DNA of 64,000 nt from Chthoniobacteraceae bacterium. Lineage in GTDB: Bacteria; Verrucomicrobiota; Verrucomicrobiia; Chthoniobacterales; Chthoniobacteraceae. Location: positions 1-64,000 of the forward strand of contig CANIWM010000023.1 of the NCBI GenBank assembly GCA_947471505.1, in the 5' to 3' direction. Shown piece by piece: positions 15,093 to 22,723 of the stretch. The notes under the pieces were generated by a model. It was not told where the DNA came from. It searched no databases and saw only the letters and a list, made by a program, of their open reading frames with translations. The position numbers were made by a program, and so were the translations under genes. Numbering within the stretch: position 1 is the first letter of the stretch; each line of letters starts with the position of its first letter.

Positions 15093-17663
15093 TTACCCAG
15101 CCTGCGCGTGGCGGAAAGTTGCCCCGTTGAGCTTGCGAGTGCCGGGGCCTCCGAAGCGGATGTCTAGGCGCGGGTCGCCGCTTGCTTTGCCTTCGATGCG
15201 GATGCGGTGCAGTCCTTTCGCCAGCGGCGCGGGAACATACCACCATGCGCCGCCGCGCGGCCAGTCGAGGGGCTGGCCATCTACGGAGATGCTGAGTTTT
15301 TCGGGGCCGAGCAGTTGAAATTGAAAGGTGTCATCGCTCGCGACGTCCACCCACGCCTCCACGGCAAACTCGCCATCGCGCTGCACGCCCGCTTTTGCCA
15401 GCCAATCCCCGCCGCTCTCCTGCACGACTACTGCGGACATACCGAGGGGGACAATGCGGAAGCCAGGCTGGAGGACTTGCCCCGCCGCCAGCGCGCTGGC
15501 CGGGATGAGCTTCGGCGGGGTGATGTTGAGGACGACGGGCGCGGCCCACGTTTCCTTTTTGTCGGGATAAATCGCAACAGCGAGGATGCGCACGTTCCCC
15601 TGCCCCAGCGTGCGCGGGTCCACGGTGATTTTGCCGTCTGCGCCTTGCACTTGCCCTAGCGCACGCAGGTTGTGGAAAAATGCGATGCCGCTCGCTCCAG
15701 GCCCGCTGGCCTTGAGTTCCAGCGGCTTGTCCCACGGCCAATCGCCGGACGGAGCGATGACTTGAATGGCAGCTTCGCGGTTCTTGATGACGACGGGCAC
15801 AACGACGCTGCCGCGCGAGGCCAGCGCGTCGCCAGCGGTGGCGATGACGGTCAGCTCGTGCGCGCCGTCGGGTGCCAGCGTGGTGTCAAAGACGAGTGGC
15901 TCGCCGGGCTTTGCGATGGCGACGCGGCGTCCGTCGAATAGAAGCTCGATGAGCGCGGGAGAAAGACCATCGGGTGACTGCACGGCGGGCGTGAGCTTCA
16001 ACGTGCCCTTCAGCACTTTGCCAGCGGGGAGGTCTGCGACAGTCGGAACGATGCGCTTTTTCCACGGCGCACAGAGCCCATCGCCCAAGACAATGAGCTG
16101 ATACGGCGCGGCGACGGACTGGTAAAACGCCTCCGCCAACGTGCATCCTTGCGCGTAGTGCCAGTGGATGAATGGCGTGGGAAACTTCGCCTGGATCGCG
16201 TAGGGCTCCGTCACCGCGCCGCTCGATCCCCCTGCGCCTGCGCGCAGAAATGCCGTGAGCGGCGTCTGCCCCGCGCCGTCCTCCAGCGCTCCGCCGAAAC
16301 TCGTGAGGTGCTCGCAAATCGCACCGGGCAGGATGGTGCTCCCGCTTTTCGCCCAATCGAAATCCGCAATACCGACAACGGCACCAGCGACGTCGTTTTT
16401 GCCGATGGGCAACACGCCGCGCTCCACAGATGCTGCGATGCCGATCGACTGAAGCTTCTCAGCAGCGCGTGCGATTCCCCACTCGCGCGTCGTCGATCGC
16501 ACATCGCTGTTCTCCATAAAATAGATCGTCCCCTTTGGATGCGAGCCGTCTGCCGAAATGCTGCGGCGCAGGTTCGCGATGGACTCCGCCACGCTAAGCC
16601 CGCGCCCACTCGTCTGTGCGAGGACGACGGGGAGCAAGTAGCGCAGCCCTTTCTCCGGCACCGTCGGCTGCCCCGTGGGGAGCCAGCCCACGCTGGAGCG
16701 AAAGCCGCTCGTCGGCCAAAGGTCGAACTTCACGTCCTTCACTCGGACCTCGAGTAGCTTGAAATCCGGGCGCTCATGGAGGGAGCGCAGATCGGTGTCG
16801 CGCCGTGCGTGCGCCATATCCCACCAGCCGTTATCCATGGCCTCGCGGAGGTACTCCATCGCAGCATCGGGCTCACCGGACAGCGCGCGCAGACAGGCGA
16901 GATTGTAGAGCAACTCGGTGTGCGCGGGATGCTTCGCCTTCAGTTCCACAAGCACGGAACCAGCGGCGCGCAAGGCGGCGAGTTCCTTTGCCACCGCGTC
17001 GGGCTCGCGCTTTTCCACGAAGGGGACACGGCCCGCCTTCTTCGCATCGGCCTCCTCTTTTTCTCGCGAGAGCCGCTCCTGCTCGCGCCGCGCGGCAAAC
17101 TCCTGGAGCGTCCGAATCGCAGGCTGGTAGCGCTGCATCTCGTCCTCCGGCCAGCGCGGCTCCATCGTCGTCTGCGCGATTTGGCGGAAGTAAAAGTTCG
17201 TATTCATCCCGAGGTAGCCGGGATTTTTCGACAGCGCGAACTGGTAGAAAAACGTGAGCCCCGTCAACGATGCGGGCTGCGTAATCAGCTTGGGAAACTG
17301 CTTTCCCGCCATGTCCTCCGTGACGTCCACCGCCGTAGGAAAATCGGAGCTATAAAGCACGTAGTCCACCTGCTTCGCGATGCCGCGTTGCTCCGCCGTG
17401 CGCACGAGCGGTTGGAGAATCCTCTGCCGGAAATCCTCCACTCCAATCCGCTCGAACGATGGGATGTCCTTCAAATAAACCACGTTGGAATGCGGGATGC
17501 CGCGCCCCTCAATATATGCGTTCGCCACAGCCATCGATGCCCAACTGTCCGCATTCACCACCACAAGCGCATTCTCGGGCCCGCCAGCGATCGCTGAGTT
17601 ACGCAGGGCGCAAGCGCAGACGATTTGGAGCGTTGTGGCGAGTGTGATTCGGACTTTGGACAT
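15093..17663 (-). CDS. TIGR03790-family secreted protein
   Basis: An 856-residue protein. I start at MSKVRITLATTLQIVCACAL, which gives a signal peptide; the frame extends 17 codons further. The TIGR03790 pattern is visible: NALVVVNADSWASMAVANAYIEGRGI, HSNVVYLKD, VDYVLYSSDFPTAVD, and later GTIYFMENSDVRSTTREW and HWHYAQGCTLAEAFYQSVAAPYQLIVLGD. A charged helical insertion and a TPR-like segment (LLYNLACLRALSGEPDAAMEYL) occupy about residues 200-300. The C-terminal 300 residues are beta-rich. The family is common in planctomycetes, verrucomicrobia and acidobacteria and has no known function. Confidence 0.82.
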   Translation of the reverse strand: MSKVRITLATTLQIVCACALRNSAIAGGPENALVVVNADSWASMAVANAYIEGRGIPHSNVVYLKDIPSFERIGVEDFRQRILQPLVRTAEQRGIAKQVDYVLYSSDFPTAVDVTEDMAGKQFPKLITQPASLTGLTFFYQFALSKNPGYLGMNTNFYFRQIAQTTMEPRWPEDEMQRYQPAIRTLQEFAARREQERLSREKEEADAKKAGRVPFVEKREPDAVAKELAALRAAGSVLVELKAKHPAHTELLYNLACLRALSGEPDAAMEYLREAMDNGWWDMAHARRDTDLRSLHERPDFKLLEVRVKDVKFDLWPTSGFRSSVGWLPTGQPTVPEKGLRYLLPVVLAQTSGRGLSVAESIANLRRSISADGSHPKGTIYFMENSDVRSTTREWGIARAAEKLQSIGIAASVERGVLPIGKNDVAGAVVGIADFDWAKSGSTILPGAICEHLTSFGGALEDGAGQTPLTAFLRAGAGGSSGAVTEPYAIQAKFPTPFIHWHYAQGCTLAEAFYQSVAAPYQLIVLGDGLCAPWKKRIVPTVADLPAGKVLKGTLKLTPAVQSPDGLSPALIELLFDGRRVAIAKPGEPLVFDTTLAPDGAHELTVIATAGDALASRGSVVVPVVIKNREAAIQVIAPSGDWPWDKPLELKASGPGASGIAFFHNLRALGQVQGADGKITVDPRTLGQGNVRILAVAIYPDKKETWAAPVVLNITPPKLIPASALAAGQVLQPGFRIVPLGMSAVVVQESGGDWLAKAGVQRDGEFAVEAWVDVASDDTFQFQLLGPEKLSISVDGQPLDWPRGGAWWYVPAPLAKGLHRIRIEGKASGDPRLDIRFGGPGTRKLNGATFRHAQAG

Positions 17664-17742
17664 CTGCCCCCTTTGCTCGCTGCTGCGGCAAGGAAATGAA
17701 AGCCCGGACTTCACTTCAACCTCACACGACGCGAACGACGCG

Positions 17743-18690
17743 TCACTTCGGCCCCTCTGGAAGACGCGGGAGATACTTCTGGATGAAATACTCGACCGCC
17801 GGGACGCCGTCGGGATGCTCGTTCAAGCGATGGGCGTGTACAAGTTCCGCGGGCAACACCCGCCAGCCACGGATGACGGGCTTCGTATCCGGCTTCACCT
17901 GATCCCGCACCGTGGCAGAAAAAGCGGACGGCATTCCCGAGTGACTGGCATGGAAGAACATCGAGATGTAGCCCTCCACATAGTCAGCCGTCGCCTCATC
18001 ACTCGTGTAACGGAACGTGAGAATCTGCGGCCAGTCGTCCTCCATCAGCACAGCGCGAAAGGAATCCACGAGAATCCCGCGCGTGTTGAAGTTCCGGCCC
18101 GAGAGCTGTAGCGCACCGTCGCGCCATTGCATGATCAGCAGGCCGACCTCGATTCGCCCGTCGCGATGCCGGACAATATCGACCCAGTAATCACACGCCT
18201 CCTTTTGCAAAATCCGGTAGCGCGAAATCGCCGCCGTCGTAATCTTCGCGACGAGAAACCCGGTGATGCAGATGCCGGCAATCGCGTGAATCGAAGAGAC
18301 CAATCGCGACCAACCAACGGGCCGGATGTCGCCGTAACCCACGGTCGCCTGCGTCACGAGTGAAAAGTAAAAGTAGTCATACCAAGCCAGCGGCGGTTCG
18401 CCCGGAGGGCCGACGAGTCCGTGTTGCGGCGCGACGTGATCGATCCCGGCGTAGATTCCGCCAAAGGCAGCAACGACCGCAAACGTCCCAGCAAGAATAA
18501 GCCAAAAGGGAACACGATCGAGCAGCAGCGGTGATGTGACGGATGGCACGGAGGCACGCTGCCGAAGTCCTTTTGCAGAATGAAGAAAAATCGCCAAAGC
18601 CCGGACCCCGGTCCGCGGTGGGTTCGCGGCACCGCCTGAACGTCTCCGCAGATCGCAAAAGCACGCGCAACGTCTGTCCGATGCCACCAA
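17743..18690 (-). CDS. Two-TM potassium channel with novel cytosolic domain
   Basis: A protein of up to 315 residues. Two membrane helices (FWLILAGTFAVVAAFGGIYAG and IHAIAGICITGFLVAKITTAA) flank a pore loop with the K+ selectivity filter TVGYGD, encoded near 18328-18345. It is therefore an Ion_trans_2 (2TM) channel. The C-terminal portion of about 165 residues begins RYRILQKEACDYWVDIV and is unlike RCK domains. It resembles the beta-sandwich of Kir-type channels only in layout. The start is uncertain: the first 50 residues are Cys/Arg-rich and look non-coding, so a later GTG or TTG may be used. It lies 79 bp upstream of the TIGR03790 gene on the same strand. Confidence 0.82.
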   Translation of the reverse strand: MVASDRRCACFCDLRRRSGGAANPPRTGVRALAIFLHSAKGLRQRASVPSVTSPLLLDRVPFWLILAGTFAVVAAFGGIYAGIDHVAPQHGLVGPPGEPPLAWYDYFYFSLVTQATVGYGDIRPVGWSRLVSSIHAIAGICITGFLVAKITTAAISRYRILQKEACDYWVDIVRHRDGRIEVGLLIMQWRDGALQLSGRNFNTRGILVDSFRAVLMEDDWPQILTFRYTSDEATADYVEGYISMFFHASHSGMPSAFSATVRDQVKPDTKPVIRGWRVLPAELVHAHRLNEHPDGVPAVEYFIQKYLPRLPEGPK

Positions 18691-18755
18691 AGTCTGATGA
18701 TTGATTTACAAATACGTGACATCTAGGGGGCGAAACTTAGTAGGTTCAGCGCGTC

Positions 18756-19181
18756 ATGAAAACGACATCTACTCGCTCTGCTCCTTTCACCCGCACTCGC
18801 TCCTTTGACATCATTGAGCGCATCCATTTTTCGCGCCGAGTGTTCCTTGCCGTCTGGCTGACAATCGGGCTGATGTTTCCCGCAATAGCGAAACGTTCAG
18901 CGCCGCTGGAACTGAAAGAGATCACGATCGGCGCGGTGATCTATTCCGCGCCGCATGACGCGATGGGCTTTGTCGTGGCGACCAATGGGGAAACGAAAAA
19001 GGAGCTGTGGCGTGTGCGCATTTACGAGGTGAAAAAAGACCCAAAACTCGAAGGCGATGTTCAGGATGTGTTCATCACCAGCCTCGTCAAAGACGGCGAA
19101 TCGCTGATCGTGACGAACGAACAAGGGAAGAAGTTTCGCCTAGATCTCGCGACACAAAAGGTAACGGCGACGGAAAAGTGA
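18756..19181 (+). CDS. Hypothetical secreted protein
   Basis: A 141-residue protein. A basic N-terminus precedes a hydrophobic segment (VFLAVWLTIGLMFPAIA) that acts as a late signal peptide or anchor. The remaining 95 residues are beta-rich (LKEITIGAVIYSAPHD, ELWRVRIYEVKKDPKLEGDVQDVFITSLVKDGESLIVTNEQGK). No family is recognised. The long N-terminal region before the hydrophobic segment means the true start could lie at a later codon. It stands alone on the plus strand, 17 bp from a convergent permease gene. Confidence 0.6.
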   Translation: MKTTSTRSAPFTRTRSFDIIERIHFSRRVFLAVWLTIGLMFPAIAKRSAPLELKEITIGAVIYSAPHDAMGFVVATNGETKKELWRVRIYEVKKDPKLEGDVQDVFITSLVKDGESLIVTNEQGKKFRLDLATQKVTATEK

Positions 19182-19198
19182 ACGTGGGAGACTGGGCA

Positions 19199-21454
19199 TC
19201 ACGCCTCGTTTTTGACGAGCGCCTGATTCTCTAAAAACGCACCGCTCATCAGCGCCGCCGCTTCGTTTTTGAAAAGGCGACGACTCGCGAGCCACATCGC
19301 GAAGAGCGCCATGAGCACACTGCCGACGATTCCCGCCGCCAGCGTGCCGCTTTTTACCACGAAGAGAAACTCCGTCCCGCCTGTCGCGCCGCTCCACACG
19401 CCGCCGAGCGCGTGCAGCACGGCCTTCGTGTAAAGCGCCGCTCCGCTAACGCCGAGCAGTGCGCCGATGAGCGCGAGCAGTGCGCCTTCTTTGAGGAAGA
19501 GCCGTCGCACTTGCTTGCGCGTCCAGCCGACGGCGAGGAGCAGGCCCGCTTCGGCGGCGCGTTGCTCGATGGTGAAGGTGAACAGCAGCCCGGTGAGCAC
19601 GGGGGCGGCGGCGATGAGGAAGAACGAAAACGACGCGAAGAGCTGGCCGAAATCGACCGGCGCATCCGTCGCGGCGAGGGCTTGCTCGCGGAGATTCACG
19701 ACGCGGAAGCCGAGCGCTTTTGGGTCTATAAAGGCGGCGATGCGCTCGACTTGCTCGCGCTTTGTGCGAGCGGGGTAGCGGATGCTGGTGAGGTTCCCCC
19801 AGCGGTTACCCCACATTTCCTGACCGACTTTGAGGTTGATGAATGCCTTGGGCGTGCCGCGATGTTCGGCCCAGTATTCCTCGTCCTTTTTGCGGATGCG
19901 CTTGGAGTCAAACGGGAAGCCGGGCTTCCATTTGCTGAAGCTGTCTTTGTCCGGGACGTTGGGGAAATCGGGCATCCACGAGCTGTCGAGTTGCGGCTCT
20001 TCCATCTCGATGATGGGCGCGAGGATGGTGAAAGTGCGCGTCTTTTCCACCAACTCGCGCCGCTCGCCCATGACGTTGTAGCGCAGCGTGACTTTGTCGC
20101 CGGGCTGCACGGCAAGGTCGTCGGCGAGCCAGCGGGAGATTTGGATTTCGTCATCGGCAAGCTCGGCCTGCACGAAGCCGGAAGAGGGGGCGTCAATGGC
20201 TGTGACCATCGAATACGGAGTTGAGCGAAAGTAGTCAGCGACTTTAGTCGGCGCAGCGTCTGGAGTCTTTGCGGGCGCTGGAACGGCGGGATCGCCCGTG
20301 CTGATTTCGGTGACGAAGTAGGTGAGGGAGTCGAGGCCAGGGGGAATCGATGAATGCATTACGGCGAAAAACGAATTGGATACGCCCTTTTCGTTGCGGC
20401 GGGCGGCTGAAGTAACGGCACCATCAATAAAGATGTGAGGCGTACGAAGTTCGATTCCGCGTCCGGCTGGCAACTCTCCTACAGTAAGCGCAGTGCTTTC
20501 CAGCAACTCGCGAAAGGCAGGCAGTAAGAACAAGCCTCTTCCATCCGCGTTTACAAAAACCGCGTTATGGTGAGTTTCCTCGGGCCGCTGATGGGCCACT
20601 CGACGGCTCGGTGGAGGCTCCACTTGCCGGTTGAACAACCAAGTGGTGAAACGCCACCACAGACTCGGCTCTTCGCCCGTGCCGTATATTTTCGGGTCAT
20701 TGAAACTCGCCACCACATTCACCTTCTCCCCCAAACCCACCTTCCCCTGCAACGCCGCGAGCGGCACAAACACCGTATTCGGCGGCACTTGGCTGGCGGT
20801 GAGCGCAAAGCGCCCGAAGTCCGCATCGCCCACGATGCGCCCGACCCGCGCCTTCACCGTGACGAGCGAGTCTTCCTCGCCCGAGAGCGGCGCGTCTTTG
20901 GAAAACGCACCGGGCTTTTCCACGTAGAGCGAAAGCTCGTCGCCCACTTTTGCGGAGAGCTGGGCGGCGAGGCGTTGGTTGAGCGCGATATGGACGACTT
21001 GGACAGATTGGACTTCATGGACGCGCTTGCCGCCGTCCATCGCGTCCATCTTGTCCATGCCGTCCATCGAGCGCGGCGCGAGCTTCCAGAAATCCTCATC
21101 CACCCCGACCACCTGCACCTTGTTCGCCCGCGCCTTGCCATCCGCGCGACTCGCAGAGCCTTGCATGAGCAGCACGCCCGCCGCGTTTTCTCCGGGGAAA
21201 AACATCCGCGCCACGACCGCCGGTCGCTTCGCCTTATCCGTCGGCCACGGCACGAAGCGCTCGCCACACAGCAGCGCATCCCCGATTTTCCCCACCCGGG
21301 CCTCCGCCTGCGCCTTGAGCGTCCCCTTCACCGAATCGCCCACCATGAGCGCCCCCGTGAGCACGAGCGCCGCCAGCGCGACGCCGAGGACGACACCGAG
21401 ATGCGTGCGCCAGTTGTGGCGGATGCTTTGCGTGAGCAGGCGGCGGGCGGTCAC
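19199..21454 (-). CDS. FtsX-like ABC transporter permease, with two inserted repeats
   Basis: A 751-residue MacB/FtsX-type permease. The GTG start at 21454 overlaps the TGA of the upstream Uma2 gene (GTGA). The first membrane helix (THLGVVLGVALAALVLTGALMVGD) is followed by an extracytoplasmic domain of about 500 residues. Three C-terminal helices follow (FASFSFFLIAAAPVLTGLLF, EGALLALIGALLGVSGAALY, TLAAGIVGSVLMALFAMWL). With the ATPase encoded at 22049-22699 it should form a lipoprotein- or peptide-handling mechanotransmission transporter. The extracytoplasmic domain contains two foreign-looking in-frame insertions: a hairpin of 9-bp repeats (20991-21070) and a 28-bp dispersed element (20225-20252). 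Confidence 0.88.
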   Translation of the reverse strand: MTARRLLTQSIRHNWRTHLGVVLGVALAALVLTGALMVGDSVKGTLKAQAEARVGKIGDALLCGERFVPWPTDKAKRPAVVARMFFPGENAAGVLLMQGSASRADGKARANKVQVVGVDEDFWKLAPRSMDGMDKMDAMDGGKRVHEVQSVQVVHIALNQRLAAQLSAKVGDELSLYVEKPGAFSKDAPLSGEEDSLVTVKARVGRIVGDADFGRFALTASQVPPNTVFVPLAALQGKVGLGEKVNVVASFNDPKIYGTGEEPSLWWRFTTWLFNRQVEPPPSRRVAHQRPEETHHNAVFVNADGRGLFLLPAFRELLESTALTVGELPAGRGIELRTPHIFIDGAVTSAARRNEKGVSNSFFAVMHSSIPPGLDSLTYFVTEISTGDPAVPAPAKTPDAAPTKVADYFRSTPYSMVTAIDAPSSGFVQAELADDEIQISRWLADDLAVQPGDKVTLRYNVMGERRELVEKTRTFTILAPIIEMEEPQLDSSWMPDFPNVPDKDSFSKWKPGFPFDSKRIRKKDEEYWAEHRGTPKAFINLKVGQEMWGNRWGNLTSIRYPARTKREQVERIAAFIDPKALGFRVVNLREQALAATDAPVDFGQLFASFSFFLIAAAPVLTGLLFTFTIEQRAAEAGLLLAVGWTRKQVRRLFLKEGALLALIGALLGVSGAALYTKAVLHALGGVWSGATGGTEFLFVVKSGTLAAGIVGSVLMALFAMWLASRRLFKNEAAALMSGAFLENQALVKNEA
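20225..20252 (+). repeat. 28-bp dispersed element, copy C, inside a coding region
   Basis: It is identical to the reverse complement of 391-418 and differs by two bases from 261-288. On the minus strand it is read in frame within the permease as PTKVADYFR, in a Pro/Ala-rich linker of the extracytoplasmic domain, so the insertion leaves the frame intact. Confidence 0.93.
20991..21070. repeat. Inverted arrays of a 9-bp repeat inside the permease gene
   Basis: On the plus strand four 9-bp units beginning TGGAC (20991-21026) are followed, after 8 bp, by four units beginning GTCCAT (21035-21070). The halves are complementary at the fixed bases, so the whole can fold as a hairpin. On the minus strand it is translated as MDGMDKMDAMDG, then VHEVQSVQVVH, a low-complexity insert in an otherwise normal domain. 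Confidence 0.85.
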
Positions 21455-22017
21455 AAGCCAGTCCGCGCGTAAATCGCGTCGAGCGATACGGTGAACTCCA
21501 GCTCGGGAATCGAGAGCGTGGCGCCGCCGGTGAGGATGGTGCGCGTCCAATCGGTAGCGGTGCGGCGATAGACGGTCACTTCGCGTTTATCCTGCGCGGC
21601 GAGGATGTAGGTGTGAAAGCTGGGAATGAGGCGGTAGGCGAAAAATTTCTCCCGGCGGTCTTTTTCCTCCGTGGCCTCGGAGAGCACTTCGATAATCACG
21701 GAGGGCGTGTCGCAGTGGTGCTTGTGCTGCCCGGCTGGGTCGCAATTCACAAAGACATCGGGGTAGTAAAACCAATCCTCATCGGCAGTGTGGATGTGGA
21801 CTTTCATATCGGCCATGAACGGCTCGCAGGGCTTCCCTTGCAAGTGAGCATTGAGCACCGACGCAAAAGCCATCGAGATTCGGTTATGCGGCGTGCTAGC
21901 CCCAGCCATCGCCTCGACCCTGCCCGCGTAATACTCATGGCGGACATCGCTGAGGAGTTCCCCTGCGATGTATTCTTCTGGCGAGATTAAGACTTCTCGG
22001 ACGGCGACAGTGCTCAT
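21451..22017 (-). CDS. Uma2-family (DUF820) putative restriction endonuclease, copy 1
   Basis: A 188-residue protein with the Uma2/DUF820 fold of the PD-(D/E)XK superfamily. Motifs are YEAxx-type HEYYAGRVEAMAGAS, then DWFYYPDVFVNCD (Asp) and PSVIIEVLSEAT (E-x-L, position of the catalytic Glu and Lys). The start MSTVAVREVLISPEEY fits the family; a longer frame would overlap the ABC ATPase gene. The gene sits between an ABC ATPase and its permease, and its stop overlaps the permease GTG (GTGA). It is a close paralogue of the gene at 27845; both end DAIYARTGL. The function of Uma2 proteins is unproven. Confidence 0.88.
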   Translation of the reverse strand: MSTVAVREVLISPEEYIAGELLSDVRHEYYAGRVEAMAGASTPHNRISMAFASVLNAHLQGKPCEPFMADMKVHIHTADEDWFYYPDVFVNCDPAGQHKHHCDTPSVIIEVLSEATEEKDRREKFFAYRLIPSFHTYILAAQDKREVTVYRRTATDWTRTILTGGATLSIPELEFTVSLDAIYARTGL

Positions 22018-22048
22018 TTGCAAATAGTGGCTGAGTTCAAATGTAGCG

Positions 22049-22699
22049 TCAAACCAACTTCCCCGCCCGCAGTTCCAACACACGCCCCATCTTCCCCGCA
22101 AGCTCCGGCGCGTGTGTGACCATGATGACGGCGACTTTTAGCTCCGCGAGAAGCTCGGTAAAACGGGCGGCGTTCTCGCGGTCGAGTGCGCCGGTGGGCT
22201 CGTCGGCGAGGAGGAGTTTTGGCGAGGTGATCAATGCACGGGCGACGGCGGCGCGCTGGCGTTCGCCGCCGGAGAGTTGGCCGGGGCGATGTGTGAGCCG
22301 ATGCGTAAGCCCCACTGCCTCCAGCAAGTGTGCCGCGCGGTCGCGGAAGGCGGCGCACTCGGCTTTCGACGCCTTGCGAGCGAGCGTGGGGACTAGCACA
22401 TTCTCCATCACCGAGCAGTGCGGGAGCAAATGGTGGAGCTGAAAGATGAAGCCGACTTCCGTGTTGCGGAACTCGGCGAGTTCATCGGGCTTGAGCGTCG
22501 CGAGATTTCTCCCGGCAACGATGACTTCGCCGCTCTCCGGCTGGTCGAGCGCGCCGATGAGGTTGAGCAGCGTGCTCTTCCCCGACCCGCTGGGCCCGAC
22601 GATGGCGACGGTCTCGCCCTCCGCGATAGAAAAGTCGCAAGCCGCGAGCACGGGCACGGCGGCGTAGGATTTAGTGACGTTGCGAAGTTCAGCGAGCAT
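22049..22699 (-). CDS. ABC transporter ATP-binding protein, LolD/MacB type
   Basis: A 216-residue ATPase. Walker A is GPSGSGKS (residues 35-42), the Q-loop lies in GFIFQLHHLLPH, the signature is LSGGERQR, Walker B and the D-loop are LLLADEPTGALD, and the H-loop is VTHAPEL. The FIFQ.HHLLP segment and small size are typical of LolD/MacB/FtsE-class ATPases, which pair with FtsX-like permeases. The expected partner is the permease at 19199-21454. A Uma2 gene lies between them. It starts 24 bp after the oxidoreductase gene, so it probably belongs to the same transcript. Confidence 0.92.
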   Translation of the reverse strand: MLAELRNVTKSYAAVPVLAACDFSIAEGETVAIVGPSGSGKSTLLNLIGALDQPESGEVIVAGRNLATLKPDELAEFRNTEVGFIFQLHHLLPHCSVMENVLVPTLARKASKAECAAFRDRAAHLLEAVGLTHRLTHRPGQLSGGERQRAAVARALITSPKLLLADEPTGALDRENAARFTELLAELKVAVIMVTHAPELAGKMGRVLELRAGKLV

Positions 22700-22723
22700 T
22701 GGCGTGTGTTTAGAGGACGGAGG

